This document shows positions 1-8,020 of a stretch of DNA of 64,000 bases, one piece after another. The translations under genes and the position numbers were made by a program. The notes beneath the pieces were generated by a model. It saw only the letters and a program-made list of their open reading frames with translations. It did not search any database and had not been told where the DNA came from. How positions within the stretch are numbered: the first letter of the stretch is position 1; every line of letters starts with the position of its first letter. Source of the DNA: Blastococcus sp. CT_GayMR19 (lineage in GTDB: Bacteria > Actinomycetota > Actinomycetes > Mycobacteriales > Geodermatophilaceae); the NCBI RefSeq assembly GCF_004570385.1, contig NZ_SPQL01000003.1, positions 310,001 through 374,000 on the forward strand, written 5' to 3'.

Positions 1-89
1 GCAAGGGTCTGGACGGCGTCGTCGAGCTCGCCGCCGGCGCCTACAACCCGGCCCTGGAGCTGCTGCAGAAGGAGGCCTCCCATGCCTGA
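1..89 (+). CDS. kamD: Lysine 5,6-aminomutase alpha subunit, C-terminal end (partial)
   Basis: Only the last 28 codons are inside the window, read from base 3 to a TGA at 87-89. The tail ends in ELLQKEASHA. The call rests on position: the frame runs 8 bases into the start of kamE, the arrangement expected when the large (alpha, PLP and cobalamin holding) and small (beta) subunits of D-lysine 5,6-aminomutase are co-translated. The visible residues are too few to identify the family alone. It could be the large subunit of a related D-ornithine-type aminomutase. Confidence 0.6.
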   Translation, partial: KGLDGVVELAAGAYNPALELLQKEASHA

Positions 90-822
90 CGGCAGCATCG
101 TGCGGCCCTACGGCGACACGACCGGCGACGGGATGGTGCAGACGTCGTTCACCCTGCCCGTGCCCGCCGGCCCGAAGGCCGAGGGTGCCGCGCTGCAGCT
201 GGCGAACAAGATGGGCATCGAGCCGGCGATGGTGGTGCACAGCCACGCCATCGACAGCGGCTACACGTTCTTCGTCGTCTACGGCAGCGTGCGGCACCTC
301 GTCGACCTCGACGCCGTCGTGGTGGAGGAGCGGGCCTACCCGCTGTTGTCGTCCTCGGAGATCAACGGCGCCATCCGCACGGGGCTGAACCGGAAGCTGG
401 TCGTGCTCGGCGCGTGCATCGGCACCGACGCCCACACGGTCGGCATCGACGCGATCCTCAACGTCAAGGGCTTCGCGGGGGAGAAGGGCCTGGAGTACCT
501 GCGGGAGATGGCCGTGACGAATCTCGGGGCGCAGGTGACGGTGCCCGAGCTGGTCACCAGGGCCCGTGCCGCCCGGGCCGACGCCGTCCTCGTGTCCCAG
601 GTGGTCACCCAGAAGGACGCCCACCTCCGCAACACCCGGGAGCTCGCCGCCGCCTTCCGCGAGGCGATGGGGGAGTCCCGCCCGCTGCTCGTCGTCGGCG
701 GCCCGCGCTTCGACCCGGCGATGGCCGCCGACCTCGGCGTCGACAAGGTCTTCGGCCGGGGGACGACGCCCGGCGAGGTCGCCAGCTACCTGATCCACGC
801 ACTCGTCGAGGAGCCCGCATGA
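82..822 (+). CDS. kamE: Lysine 5,6-aminomutase beta subunit
   Basis: 246-residue cobalamin-binding subunit of the adenosylcobalamin- and PLP-dependent aminomutase that moves the terminal amino group of beta-lysine or D-lysine to the neighbouring carbon. The base-off/His-on cobalamin motif is clear: D116-A-H118-T-V-G121, followed by a Rossmann-like domain ending in a GG-containing segment near residue 229. Lys129 in NVKG is probably the lysine that forms the PLP aldimine in characterised beta subunits. The start ATG lies inside the end of kamD and the TGA overlaps the next ATG (ATGA), so the three genes form one operon. The next gene looks like 3-aminobutyryl-CoA ammonia-lyase, which supports lysine rather than ornithine as substrate. 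Confidence 0.9.
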   Translation: MPDGSIVRPYGDTTGDGMVQTSFTLPVPAGPKAEGAALQLANKMGIEPAMVVHSHAIDSGYTFFVVYGSVRHLVDLDAVVVEERAYPLLSSSEINGAIRTGLNRKLVVLGACIGTDAHTVGIDAILNVKGFAGEKGLEYLREMAVTNLGAQVTVPELVTRARAARADAVLVSQVVTQKDAHLRNTRELAAAFREAMGESRPLLVVGGPRFDPAMAADLGVDKVFGRGTTPGEVASYLIHALVEEPA

Positions 823-1208
823 ACGACCCCCGGCTCGGCCTGACCGTCACCCACCGCCGCTACGTGCCCCACGCGCACGCCCACTACGGCGGGTCGCTGG
901 TGGACGGCGCGTACACCCTGGGCATGTTCGGGGACGTCGCCACCGAGGCCGCGATCCGGATGGACGGCGACGAGGGACTGCTGGCCGGCTACTCGGCGGT
1001 CCGCTTCCTCGGGCCGGTGCGCGCCGGCGACGTCCTGGAGGCGACCGTCGAGGTCACGCGCGTCGGCCGCCGCAGCCGGGAGCTGCGGTGCACGGCGCAG
1101 GTCGTGGCCCGGGCCGAGCCCGAGCGCGGCGCGTCGGCGGCCCGGATGCTCGACACCCCCGAGATCGTCGTCGAGGCCACCGCGACCCTCGTCGTCCCAG
1201 CCGCCTGA
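819..1208 (+). CDS. kal: 3-aminobutyryl-CoA ammonia-lyase-like hotdog protein
   Basis: 129 residues, about the size of characterised Kal proteins. The sequence has a hotdog-fold pattern: a central helix region around GGSLVDGAY, then beta strands with RFLGPVRAGD, the turn typical of MaoC/thioesterase-like hotdog enzymes. Kal removes ammonia from 3-aminobutyryl-CoA to give crotonyl-CoA late in lysine degradation through the aminomutase route. The start overlaps the kamE stop by four bases, so it is the distal gene of this operon as seen here. The other expected genes (dehydrogenase kdd, cleavage enzyme kce, a CoA transferase) would have to lie upstream of the window. Function rests on operon context plus fold pattern; a generic acyl-CoA thioesterase is the alternative. 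Confidence 0.75.
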   Translation: MNDPRLGLTVTHRRYVPHAHAHYGGSLVDGAYTLGMFGDVATEAAIRMDGDEGLLAGYSAVRFLGPVRAGDVLEATVEVTRVGRRSRELRCTAQVVARAEPERGASAARMLDTPEIVVEATATLVVPAA

Positions 1209-1295
1209 CCCGGACCGGCCGCTCAGCAGGTGCGGCGGAAGCCTCCGCACGGGCACTGGGTGCAGGCGTCCCCTGGCCCGGTCTGCTCGGGGCGA

Positions 1296-1442
1296 TCACA
1301 TCGTGCCGGCAGCAGCCGCAGGCACTCCGGTCGGGACGCCGGCCCCGCGGGCCTCCAGCACCGCCAGGGCGTCGCCGAACCAGACCACGACGCCTCCGGC
1401 GACGACCGCCCACGCGCTCAGCACCCACGCCAACTCGGTCAC
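1296..1442 (-). CDS. Small single-span membrane protein, 48 aa
   Basis: Translation from GTG at 1442 gives a 48-residue peptide starting MTELAWVL. It has one hydrophobic segment (about residues 4-23, rich in A, V, G and W) and a soluble tail ending AAAAGTM. The start is chosen because AAGGAG lies at 1451-1456, eight bases upstream; an alternative GTG at 1448 would be only two bases from it. No family is recognised. It stands alone between the kam operon and lnt on the opposite strand. The good ribosome site and the membrane helix support a real gene, but its size keeps this uncertain. Confidence 0.5.
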   Translation of the reverse strand: MTELAWVLSAWAVVAGGVVVWFGDALAVLEARGAGVPTGVPAAAAGTM

Positions 1443-2182
1443 GGTCACCGCTCCTTCGGTGGTCGGAGCCTGGGGCGGAACCCCGGGCCGCGAGCCCGGG
1501 TACGGGGACGCCACCCGTGACGACCCCCTGGCCGGTGCCACATGACGCGGCCGCGACCGGCTCCCCGTGTGGACGCCGTCGGGGAGCGGCCCACGGCCCC
1601 GGGAGCGCCCCCGTCATGCCGGCCCACCGGCGGCGTCTCGGAGCCCTCCACTGAGCGCTGCGTAACGATCCGGTCACACTACGGCTCGCGGATCCCGCGG
1701 AACCGGCTCCCGGGCGACGCGGTTCCTACAGTCGCTGCAGTTCCATCCGGGAGCACCGAGCGTGCTCCTCCGGATCGCGTCGTGCGGGCCCCCCGGCCAG
1801 CACGGGACGCGGCGCCGCGCGCGCCGTCCCCGTGCGCTGCCGGGCCGAGGGAGGCCCCACGCCCGGCCGGAGGACGCGACCGGGCACCCGGCGGAGCGCG
1901 CACGTCGTCCGCCCCATCAGACAACGGTCGCGCCGATCGCCCCCAGCGACCGGCCGTCCGGCCCGAAGGTGCGGACCGGCTCGCGCGCGGCCGTCGGCGC
2001 TGACCCGGACGAGGACAGCCGCAGCACGTCCGGGCCGGGATCGACGACGCGCCCGCCTGGACGGGCCGGAGTGGGATGCTGGGTCGGGACCGCGGCCATC
2101 GGCGCGGCGGTCCGGACCCCGTCCGACCGGCTCGGGGAGGTATCCCGGGCACGCCCGGCGGCAGGTTCCCGGGAGGCGTGGC
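1443..2182. other. 740-base region without a convincing gene
   Basis: Several frames are open, as expected at this GC content, but none has a recognisable domain together with a good ribosome site. The best candidate is a minus-strand frame ending at 1917 whose last 45 or so codons have normal codon usage (ending GAIGATVV). I see no start for it with a Shine-Dalgarno, so I leave it unannotated; it may be a gene remnant. The promoter of lnt should lie in the right half. Confidence 0.4.
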
Positions 2183-3799
2183 GTGCCGGCAGGAGCAGCG
2201 GGGCCGGCGGTGCGCATCCCCGCTCGACCGGCGGCCGAGGGCACGGCGACCGCACGTCGATGGCCCTGGCGCACCCTGCTGGCGGCCGCCGGCGGACTGG
2301 TGCTCGTCCTCGCGTTCCCCGGCTACCACCTGACGGCTCTGGCCGTCCTCGCCCCCGCCGCCCTGGCGCTCGCCATCCGCGGTTCGCGGTTCCGGTCGGG
2401 CCTGTGGCTCGGCCTCGTCATGGGCCTCGCCTTCTTCGTGCCCCTGCTCTCCTGGACCGGCATCTACGTCGGGCCCGTTCCCTGGCTGGCACTGGCCGTC
2501 TTCGAGGCGCTGCACCTCGCGCTGCTCGGCGGCGCCACCGCCCTGGTCGTCCGCCTCCGGTGGTGGCCGCTGTGGGCCGCGGCGCTCTGGGTCGCCGTCG
2601 AGGCGCTGCGCGGGCGGTTCATCCTGGGCGGGTTCCCCTGGGGTCGGCTCGGGTCCAGTCAGACCGACGGACCGCTGCTGTCGCTGGCCGCCTACGGCGG
2701 CGTGCCGCTCGTGACCTTCGCCGTCGCCCTGACGGGCACGCTGCTGGCCGCGGCGGCGCTCGCGGTGCATCGGGCGCGCTCGGCCCCCGACGCAGCGGCG
2801 CAGGGGGAGTGGCGGACGGTGGCCGGAACCGCGGTCGCCGCGCTCGCCCTCCCGGCGGTGGGTGCGCTGGCCTGGCTGCCGCTGCCCGGCTCGTCGCTGG
2901 TCGAGGGCGGGCCCACGACCACCGTGGCCGTCATCCAGGGGAACGTGCCGAGGGCGGGGCTCGACTTCAACGCCCAGCGCCGCGCCGTCCTCGACAACCA
3001 CGTCCAGCAGACCCTCGACCTCGCCGCCGACGTGGCCGCGGGGGAGGAGGCGCAGCCGGACGTGGTGCTCTGGCCGGAGAACAGCTCCGACATCGACCCC
3101 TACCGCAACGAGGACGCCTTCCAGCAGATCGACCGCGCCGCCCGCGCGATCGATGCGCCGATCCTGGTGGGCGCCGTCGTCCAGGGGCCCGGGCGCTTCA
3201 TCAGCAACACGGCGATCGTGTGGGATCCCGACGACGGCCCCGGGGACACGTACGTCAAGCGGCATCCGGTCCCGTTCGGCGAGTACGTACCCGCCCGCTC
3301 GCTCGTCCGGAACATCAGCGCGGACGTCGACCGCGTCACCGACCAGTACGCCGGCGACGAGGTCGGGGTGCTCGACATCGCCGGCGCCCGGATCGGCGAT
3401 CTCATCTGCTTCGAGGTGGTCTACGACGGCCTGGTGCACGACGTGGTCGACGCCGGCGCCGGGATGCTCGTCGTCCAGACCAACAACGCGACGTTCGGGT
3501 ACACCGACGAGAGCGAGCAGCAGCTGGCCATGAGCCGGCTGCGGGCGGTCGAGTTCGGCCGCACGGTCGCGGTGGTGGCCACCAGCGGCATCTCCGCGAT
3601 CGTCGCACCCGACGGGACGGTCGCCCGCTCCTCGTCGCTGTTCACCCCGGCGGTGTTCGTCGAGGAGATCGCCCAGCGCGACACCGTCACGGTGGCCCAG
3701 CGGCTCGGCGCCGTCCCGGAGTGGGCCCTGAGCGCTCTGGGGGCGGGCGCCGTGCTGGTCGCCGCGCTGTCCCGGCTGCGGCGGGGGAGGGGGCGATGA
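2183..3799 (+). CDS. lnt: Apolipoprotein N-acyltransferase
   Basis: 538-residue membrane enzyme that N-acylates the lipid-modified cysteine of lipoproteins. The N-terminal half has about seven hydrophobic segments. The C-terminal half is a nitrilase-like domain from the segment TVAVIQGN, with the catalytic triad visible as Glu299 (in LWPENSS), Lys359 (in YVKRHPVPFGEY) and Cys409 (in LICFEVVY). A final hydrophobic helix precedes the basic tail. GTG at 2183 is chosen because GGGAGG sits six bases upstream at 2171-2176. The stop overlaps the start of ppm1 by four bases. In M. tuberculosis the two activities are fused in one protein; here, as in M. smegmatis, they are separate but translationally coupled. 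Confidence 0.95.
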   Translation: MPAGAAGPAVRIPARPAAEGTATARRWPWRTLLAAAGGLVLVLAFPGYHLTALAVLAPAALALAIRGSRFRSGLWLGLVMGLAFFVPLLSWTGIYVGPVPWLALAVFEALHLALLGGATALVVRLRWWPLWAAALWVAVEALRGRFILGGFPWGRLGSSQTDGPLLSLAAYGGVPLVTFAVALTGTLLAAAALAVHRARSAPDAAAQGEWRTVAGTAVAALALPAVGALAWLPLPGSSLVEGGPTTTVAVIQGNVPRAGLDFNAQRRAVLDNHVQQTLDLAADVAAGEEAQPDVVLWPENSSDIDPYRNEDAFQQIDRAARAIDAPILVGAVVQGPGRFISNTAIVWDPDDGPGDTYVKRHPVPFGEYVPARSLVRNISADVDRVTDQYAGDEVGVLDIAGARIGDLICFEVVYDGLVHDVVDAGAGMLVVQTNNATFGYTDESEQQLAMSRLRAVEFGRTVAVVATSGISAIVAPDGTVARSSSLFTPAVFVEEIAQRDTVTVAQRLGAVPEWALSALGAGAVLVAALSRLRRGRGR

Positions 3800-4569
3800 G
3801 CGACCGCGTCCTGGTCATCGTCCCGACGTTCAACGAGGTCGAGAACCTCGAGCCGATCCTCACGCGGCTGCACGCGAGCGTGCCGGCCGCGCACGCCCTC
3901 GTCGTCGACGACGGCTCGCCCGACGGGACCGGGGAGCTGGCCGAGAAGCTCGCGGCGGCGGACGCGCGCGTGCACGTCCTGCGGCGGCCCGGGAAGGGGG
4001 GCCTGGGGCCCGCGTACGTGGCGGGGTTCCGCTGGGCCCGGGAGCACGGCTACGACGTCCTCGTCGAGATGGACGCCGACGGCTCGCACGCGCCCGAGCA
4101 GCTGCCCCGGCTGCTCGACGGACTGGCGACGGCGGACCTGGTGCTCGGCTCGCGGTACGTCCCCGGCGGCGGGGTGAGCGACTGGCCGGCGCACCGGCTC
4201 CTGCTGTCCCGGGTGGGCAACCGGTACACCCGGTGGGCGCTCCGGCTGCCGCTCTCCGACGCGACCGGCGGCTACCGGGCCGCCCGCGGCGAGCTGATCG
4301 ACCGGCTGCACTTCGACGACGTCGCCAGCGAGGGCTACTGCTTCCAGGTCGACTGGGCCTGGCGGGCGGTCCGTTCCGGTGCCCGCGTGACCGAGGTGCC
4401 GATCACTTTCGCCGAGCGGCGGTTCGGGCGGAGCAAGATGAGCGGCTCGATCGTTGGGGAAGCGTTGGTGCGCGTGACCGTGTGGGGTCTGCAGGACCGG
4501 TTGGCCGACTGGCTGCCCGGCCGGATCCCGCGGCCCGTACCGGCGCGGACCCGCGACGGCGGGCGGTGA
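3796..4569 (+). CDS. ppm1: Polyprenol monophosphomannose synthase
   Basis: 257-residue GT2 glycosyltransferase that transfers mannose from GDP-mannose to polyprenyl phosphate, supplying mannosyl donors for lipoglycans and protein O-mannosylation. Visible signatures are VIVPTFNE at the N-terminus, VDDGSPDGT, the catalytic MDADGSH (DXD-type) and the acceptor-loop segment GYCFQVDWAWR. There is no C-terminal membrane domain, so it probably works at the membrane with Lnt as an anchor or partner, as proposed for the split mycobacterial pair (established for that family; inferred here). ATGA overlap with lnt and a GGGAGG ribosome site inside the end of lnt support coupling. Confidence 0.95.
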   Translation: MSDRVLVIVPTFNEVENLEPILTRLHASVPAAHALVVDDGSPDGTGELAEKLAAADARVHVLRRPGKGGLGPAYVAGFRWAREHGYDVLVEMDADGSHAPEQLPRLLDGLATADLVLGSRYVPGGGVSDWPAHRLLLSRVGNRYTRWALRLPLSDATGGYRAARGELIDRLHFDDVASEGYCFQVDWAWRAVRSGARVTEVPITFAERRFGRSKMSGSIVGEALVRVTVWGLQDRLADWLPGRIPRPVPARTRDGGR

Positions 4570-4631
4570 GCGCGGCCCGGTAGGCGGGCCGCCGGTCGCC
4601 CGCCCCGATCGGGGCGAGAGAGGCGGGACCT

Positions 4632-5156
4632 GTGGCACGCGTCGTTGGAGGCCGGTTGCGCCTGTTCGTCGGGCTGGCCGTCCTGGCCGAGCTGGCCGTG
4701 TTCCTCGTCGTCGCGGGGTGGATCGGGATCGGCTGGACCCTGCTCGCCACGCTGGCCACCAGCGCCCTCGGCTGGCTGCTCCTGGCCCGACAGGGCACCC
4801 GCGCCCTGACCGAGCTGCGGGACCGTGCCCGGTCGCGTCAGGCCGCCGGCCGGGAACTCGGGGACGCCGGCCTGGTGGCGGTCGGTGGGCTGCTGATGGT
4901 GCTGCCCGGCTTCCTCGGTGACGTCCTCGGGCTGCTCTGCCTGCTGCCCGGGACCCGGGGCCTCGTGCGTGCCGCGCTGACCCGGTTCGTGATCGGGCGG
5001 ATCCCGGTGGCGTTGCGCCCGCCGGTGCGCGTCCGCAGCGCCCGGACGGAGCCGCTGGGCGGTCCGGCCGCCGGCGGGAGCACACGGATGACGCCCCTGG
5101 TCATCGAGGGCGAGATCGTCCGCGACGTCCCGGAGGACCGCCCCCCGGTGAGTTGA
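4632..5156 (+). CDS. fxsA: FxsA family membrane protein
   Basis: 174 residues starting at GTG. Two or three hydrophobic helices cover about residues 10-50 and 80-110; the segment VGGLLMVLPGFLGDVLGLLCLLPGTR (given here only as landmark motifs VLPGFLGD and LLPGTR) is the FxsA hallmark. The C-terminus is a soluble tail. FxsA was named for relieving F-plasmid-mediated exclusion of phage T7 in E. coli; its normal role is unknown. It follows ppm1 by 62 bases on the same strand, and the lnt-ppm1-fxsA-rbpA neighbourhood resembles the Rv2050-Rv2053c region of M. tuberculosis. Confidence 0.85.
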   Translation: MARVVGGRLRLFVGLAVLAELAVFLVVAGWIGIGWTLLATLATSALGWLLLARQGTRALTELRDRARSRQAAGRELGDAGLVAVGGLLMVLPGFLGDVLGLLCLLPGTRGLVRAALTRFVIGRIPVALRPPVRVRSARTEPLGGPAAGGSTRMTPLVIEGEIVRDVPEDRPPVS

Positions 5157-5224
5157 TCATCGTCTGCGTGCACGACGACACGCCGGCGGACGGCGCGTCA
5201 TCGCGCCTCGAGACGATGATCAAC
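5152..5224. repeat. 14-bp perfect inverted repeat at the fxsA stop
   Basis: GTTGATCATCGTCT at 5152-5165 is exactly complementary to AGACGATGATCAAC at 5211-5224, with 45 bases between. The left arm contains the fxsA stop codon. Inside the loop a second small hairpin (GCGTG/CACGC) can form. It precedes a separate, stronger terminator hairpin. Role unknown: it may be an mRNA 3'-end structure or a protein-binding site. Confidence 0.7.
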
Positions 5225-5246
5225 CGGAGAGCGGCGTCAGGAGACG

Positions 5247-5284
5247 CAGAACGGCCCCGGTGGGGATCCACCGGGGCCGTTCTG
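5247..5284. terminator. Bidirectional terminator between fxsA and rbpA
   Basis: A perfect 17-bp stem with a four-base GGAT loop (arms 5247-5263 and 5268-5284; arm core AACGGCCCCGGTGG). It lies between two convergent genes, 11 bases past the rbpA stop. There is no long U tract, as is usual in high-GC actinobacteria. Confidence 0.85.
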
Positions 5285-5295
5285 GAACAGCTGGA

Positions 5296-5640
5296 TCAGC
5301 TGGCGCGCGTACGCCGCCCGCGGAGCACCTCGAGGCGCTCGGAGAGGACCTCTTCCAGGTCCTCGACGGAACGACGCTCGAGCAGCATGTCCCAGTGGGT
5401 GCGCGGGGGCTTGACCTTCTTGGGGGCCGGCTCCGCGCCGCCCACGAGCTTGGCTGCACCGCCGTCGAACTTGCACTCCCACGTGTCGGGGAGCTCGGCG
5501 TCGTCGGCGAAGGGCACCGTGAAGAGGTGGCCCGACGGGCAGCGGTACTCGGCGTACTGCCGCTCGATCGGGGCAGTGTTCCGCTCGGTCTCGTAGCTGA
5601 CACTGCCCAGTCGGCTGCCGCGCAATGAACGCTCGCCCAT
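5296..5640 (-). CDS. rbpA: RNA polymerase-binding protein RbpA
   Basis: 114 residues, the usual size. RbpA binds the sigma factor and promoter DNA at the -10 region and stabilises the open complex of RNA polymerase with group 1 and some group 2 sigma factors in actinobacteria. The core with YRCPSGHLFTVPF, the WECKFDGG turn and the basic-linker/sigma-interacting helix (WDMLLERRSVEDLEEVL) are all present. Only one Cys of the old zinc-type pattern remains at each position (YRC, WEC), as in many RbpA proteins. ATG at 5640 is preceded by an AGAGGA ribosome site. Confidence 0.95.
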   Translation of the reverse strand: MGERSLRGSRLGSVSYETERNTAPIERQYAEYRCPSGHLFTVPFADDAELPDTWECKFDGGAAKLVGGAEPAPKKVKPPRTHWDMLLERRSVEDLEEVLSERLEVLRGRRTRAS

Positions 5641-5821
5641 GGCACACCGTCCTCTCGTCGTGGTATCGGTCGGGACCCATGTGTCCGGCGACCGTGGGCA
5701 TACCCACGAACCGGGGAGTCACAGAGATGAACGACAGAAATCCCTCCGAGATTCCGTCGAATCAGTTGTTCATCATCGCATGGAGTGGGTTCCGGGCAGG
5801 CCGCGCCCCCCGGAAGGGTGA

Positions 5822-6565
5822 TCAGGGGAGGGCGAGCTGCCCCGGACCGGCGGCGGTGGGGCCGAGTTCGCGCCGGACGTAGTGCCGCCGGCAGAGCACC
5901 TGGTAGCGCACGGCGGGGGAGCCGACGGGGTTATCGCCGGGTGGATCGGCCGGTGCGGTGTCGGCCACCACGACCGTCTCCCCGGAGCTGACCATGGCGC
6001 CGTCGACGACGCGGGCGTTCAGCAGCCCGGGGAGCCCGCACCAGCAGAGGACCTCCACCTGGACCCGCTGGATGTCGTCGGCGATCTCCAGCAGCCGCTG
6101 CGTGCCCGGGAACAGCCGGGTGCGGAAGTCGGTGGTCAGCCCGAACGCGTAGACGTCCACGTGCGACTCGTCGACGAGCTCGGCCAGCTGATCGACCTGG
6201 GCCGCGGTGAGGAACTGGGCCTCGTCGACGATCAGGTAGTCGACGCGGGCACCGTCGGCCCAGCGAGTGCGCACGAGGAGCCGCAGATCGGTGCCGGCGT
6301 CGATCTCGACGGCGTCGCGGGAGAGCCCCACCCGCGAGCTGATCCGCGGGGCCGCCGAGCGGTCGCCCTGGGTCACCAGCAGGCCGTGCCGGCCCTGGCG
6401 GCTCTGGTTGTGGTCGACCTGCAGCGCGAGGGTCGACTTCCCGCAGTCCATCGGCCCGTGGAAGAACGTCAGGTGCGCCGGCGCCGGGTGCCGGCGACGG
6501 TCCCCGGAGGCCGGGACGACGGCGGGCCCGGGCCGCGTGAGAGGAGCGGTCTCCAGCGGGGTCAC
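5822..6565 (-). CDS. tdk: Thymidine kinase
   Basis: Type II thymidine kinase that phosphorylates thymidine for dTMP salvage. P-loop GPMDCGKST near residue 42, Walker-B-like VDEAQF, and the lasso-domain segment with paired cysteines (VLCWCGLPG) and a later VLCRRHY. GTG at 6565 overlaps the stop of the upstream transporter (GTGA), which places it in an operon with that gene. That start gives a 247-residue protein with an extra N-terminal stretch of about 32 residues, rich in P, T and R, ahead of the normal LTFFHGPM start. No other in-frame start with a ribosome site is obvious, so the extension may be real. Confidence 0.9.
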   Translation of the reverse strand: MTPLETAPLTRPGPAVVPASGDRRRHPAPAHLTFFHGPMDCGKSTLALQVDHNQSRQGRHGLLVTQGDRSAAPRISSRVGLSRDAVEIDAGTDLRLLVRTRWADGARVDYLIVDEAQFLTAAQVDQLAELVDESHVDVYAFGLTTDFRTRLFPGTQRLLEIADDIQRVQVEVLCWCGLPGLLNARVVDGAMVSSGETVVVADTAPADPPGDNPVGSPAVRYQVLCRRHYVRRELGPTAAGPGQLALP

Positions 6566-7938
6566 ACGCGCTCCGGCGGGGTGTTGCCGGCCTCGACGAT
6601 GGCCTGGCGCATGTTCAGCCTGGCCAGGAGGAACCCGCCCACGACGAAGAAGAAGACGAGGCTGAAGATCGCGTACCGGTAGGAGTCGGTGAACTGGTAG
6701 GTGAGGGCGAAGAGGAACGGGCCGAGCCAGCTGGTGCCGCGGTCGCTGATCTCGTAGAAGCCGAAGTACTCCGCCTCCTTGCCCGGGGGGATCAGCTGGC
6801 TGAACAGCGAGCGGGACAGCGCCTGGGTGCCGCCCATGACGAAGCCGATGACCACGGCCAGCGCGTAGAACTGCACCGCGGCGCCGGCCTCGAGGAAGTA
6901 CGCCGCGACCAGGACCCCGGTCCAGGCCACCAGCGCGCCCAGGACGGTGCGCTTGGCACCGATGACGGCCGCGATCCGGCCGAGCGCCAGCGCCCCGAAG
7001 AAGGCGACCACCTGGACCAGCAGGATCGCGGAGACCAGCGTCGTCTGGGAGAGCTCGAGCTGCTCCTTCCCGTACTGCGCCGACACCCCGATGATCGTCT
7101 GGACGCCGTCGTTGAACAGCAGGTACGCGCCGAGGAACCACAGCGTCAGCGGATACCGCCGCAGATCGCGCAGGGTGGACCCGAGCTGACGGAAGCCTCC
7201 CGACAGCGCTCCGCCGCGGGGGTCGCCCACGACCTCGCGGGGACGGCGGTTGCGCAGCAGGGTCACGCTGACGACGGTGAACCCGGCCCACCAGACGCCG
7301 GCCGAGGCCAGGCAGATCCGGACGGCCTCGCCCTCGGTCAGCCCCAGGCTCTCGTACTGGGTGAACAGCCCGAGGCTGACGGCCAGCAGAAGCGCCCCAC
7401 CGAGGTAGCCGAACGCCCAGCCCCGGCTGGAGACGGCGTCCCGCTCGTCGGGTCCGGCGAGGTCGGGCAGCCACGAGTAGTAGACGACCGTGGCGGCGCC
7501 GAAGCAGAGATTGGCCACGATGAACAGGGCCGCGCCCAGCAGGTACCGCTGATCGGCGACGAAGAACATCGCCATCGTGCACAGGGAGCCCAGCGTGGCG
7601 AAGGTCGCCAGCATCTGGCGCTTGTGGCCACTGCGGTCCGCGATCGCGCCGGTGAGGGGCAGGACGAGCACCTGCAGCAGCACCGACAGGGACAGGACGT
7701 AGCCGAAGAAGCTGCCCGGCGGCACGCTGATGCCCAGCGGGTGGATGCGTCCGTCGGCGTCCGCCGCCGACTCCGCGATCGCCGTCAGGTACGGGGCGAG
7801 GAAGACGGTCGTCACCGACGTGTTGAAGACCGACATCGCCCAGTCGTAGGAGTACCACCCGAAGCGCTCCCGCTTGAGGGCGCGGTCGACCGGCGGGACG
7901 GCGGGCGGCGATCCGGCCGTGGGCGGGGCAGTGGTCAC
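6562..7938 (-). CDS. UMF1-family MFS transporter
   Basis: 458 residues with about 12 hydrophobic segments. The N-terminal WYSYDWAMSVFNTSVTTVFLAPY pattern (landmarks SYDWA and VFNTSV) is typical of the UMF1/Atg22-like branch of the major facilitator superfamily. The loop DRSGHKR follows helix 2-3 as in other MFS proteins. Substrate unknown; the yeast relative Atg22 exports amino acids from the vacuole. The stop overlaps the tdk start, so the two are co-translated. Confidence 0.85.
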   Translation of the reverse strand: MTTAPPTAGSPPAVPPVDRALKRERFGWYSYDWAMSVFNTSVTTVFLAPYLTAIAESAADADGRIHPLGISVPPGSFFGYVLSLSVLLQVLVLPLTGAIADRSGHKRQMLATFATLGSLCTMAMFFVADQRYLLGAALFIVANLCFGAATVVYYSWLPDLAGPDERDAVSSRGWAFGYLGGALLLAVSLGLFTQYESLGLTEGEAVRICLASAGVWWAGFTVVSVTLLRNRRPREVVGDPRGGALSGGFRQLGSTLRDLRRYPLTLWFLGAYLLFNDGVQTIIGVSAQYGKEQLELSQTTLVSAILLVQVVAFFGALALGRIAAVIGAKRTVLGALVAWTGVLVAAYFLEAGAAVQFYALAVVIGFVMGGTQALSRSLFSQLIPPGKEAEYFGFYEISDRGTSWLGPFLFALTYQFTDSYRYAIFSLVFFFVVGGFLLARLNMRQAIVEAGNTPPERV

Positions 7939-8020
7939 CGGCGCAGGCTCTCAGCCGCCGGTCCGCCGGTCCAGCACCGACCGGTCCCTGTCACCCGATG
8001 TCCACCCGAGCGATGTCTGC

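Noticed and set aside
1917-2255. Minus-strand frame with good codon usage upstream of lnt
   Set aside because: Codon bias is normal in its last part, but no supported start or family was found; kept only as a remark in the region entry.
1679-3439. A long open minus-strand frame opposite lnt
   Set aside because: It is antisense to a well-supported membrane enzyme, has a low-complexity R/G/P/A composition and no domain. Typical of high-GC DNA.
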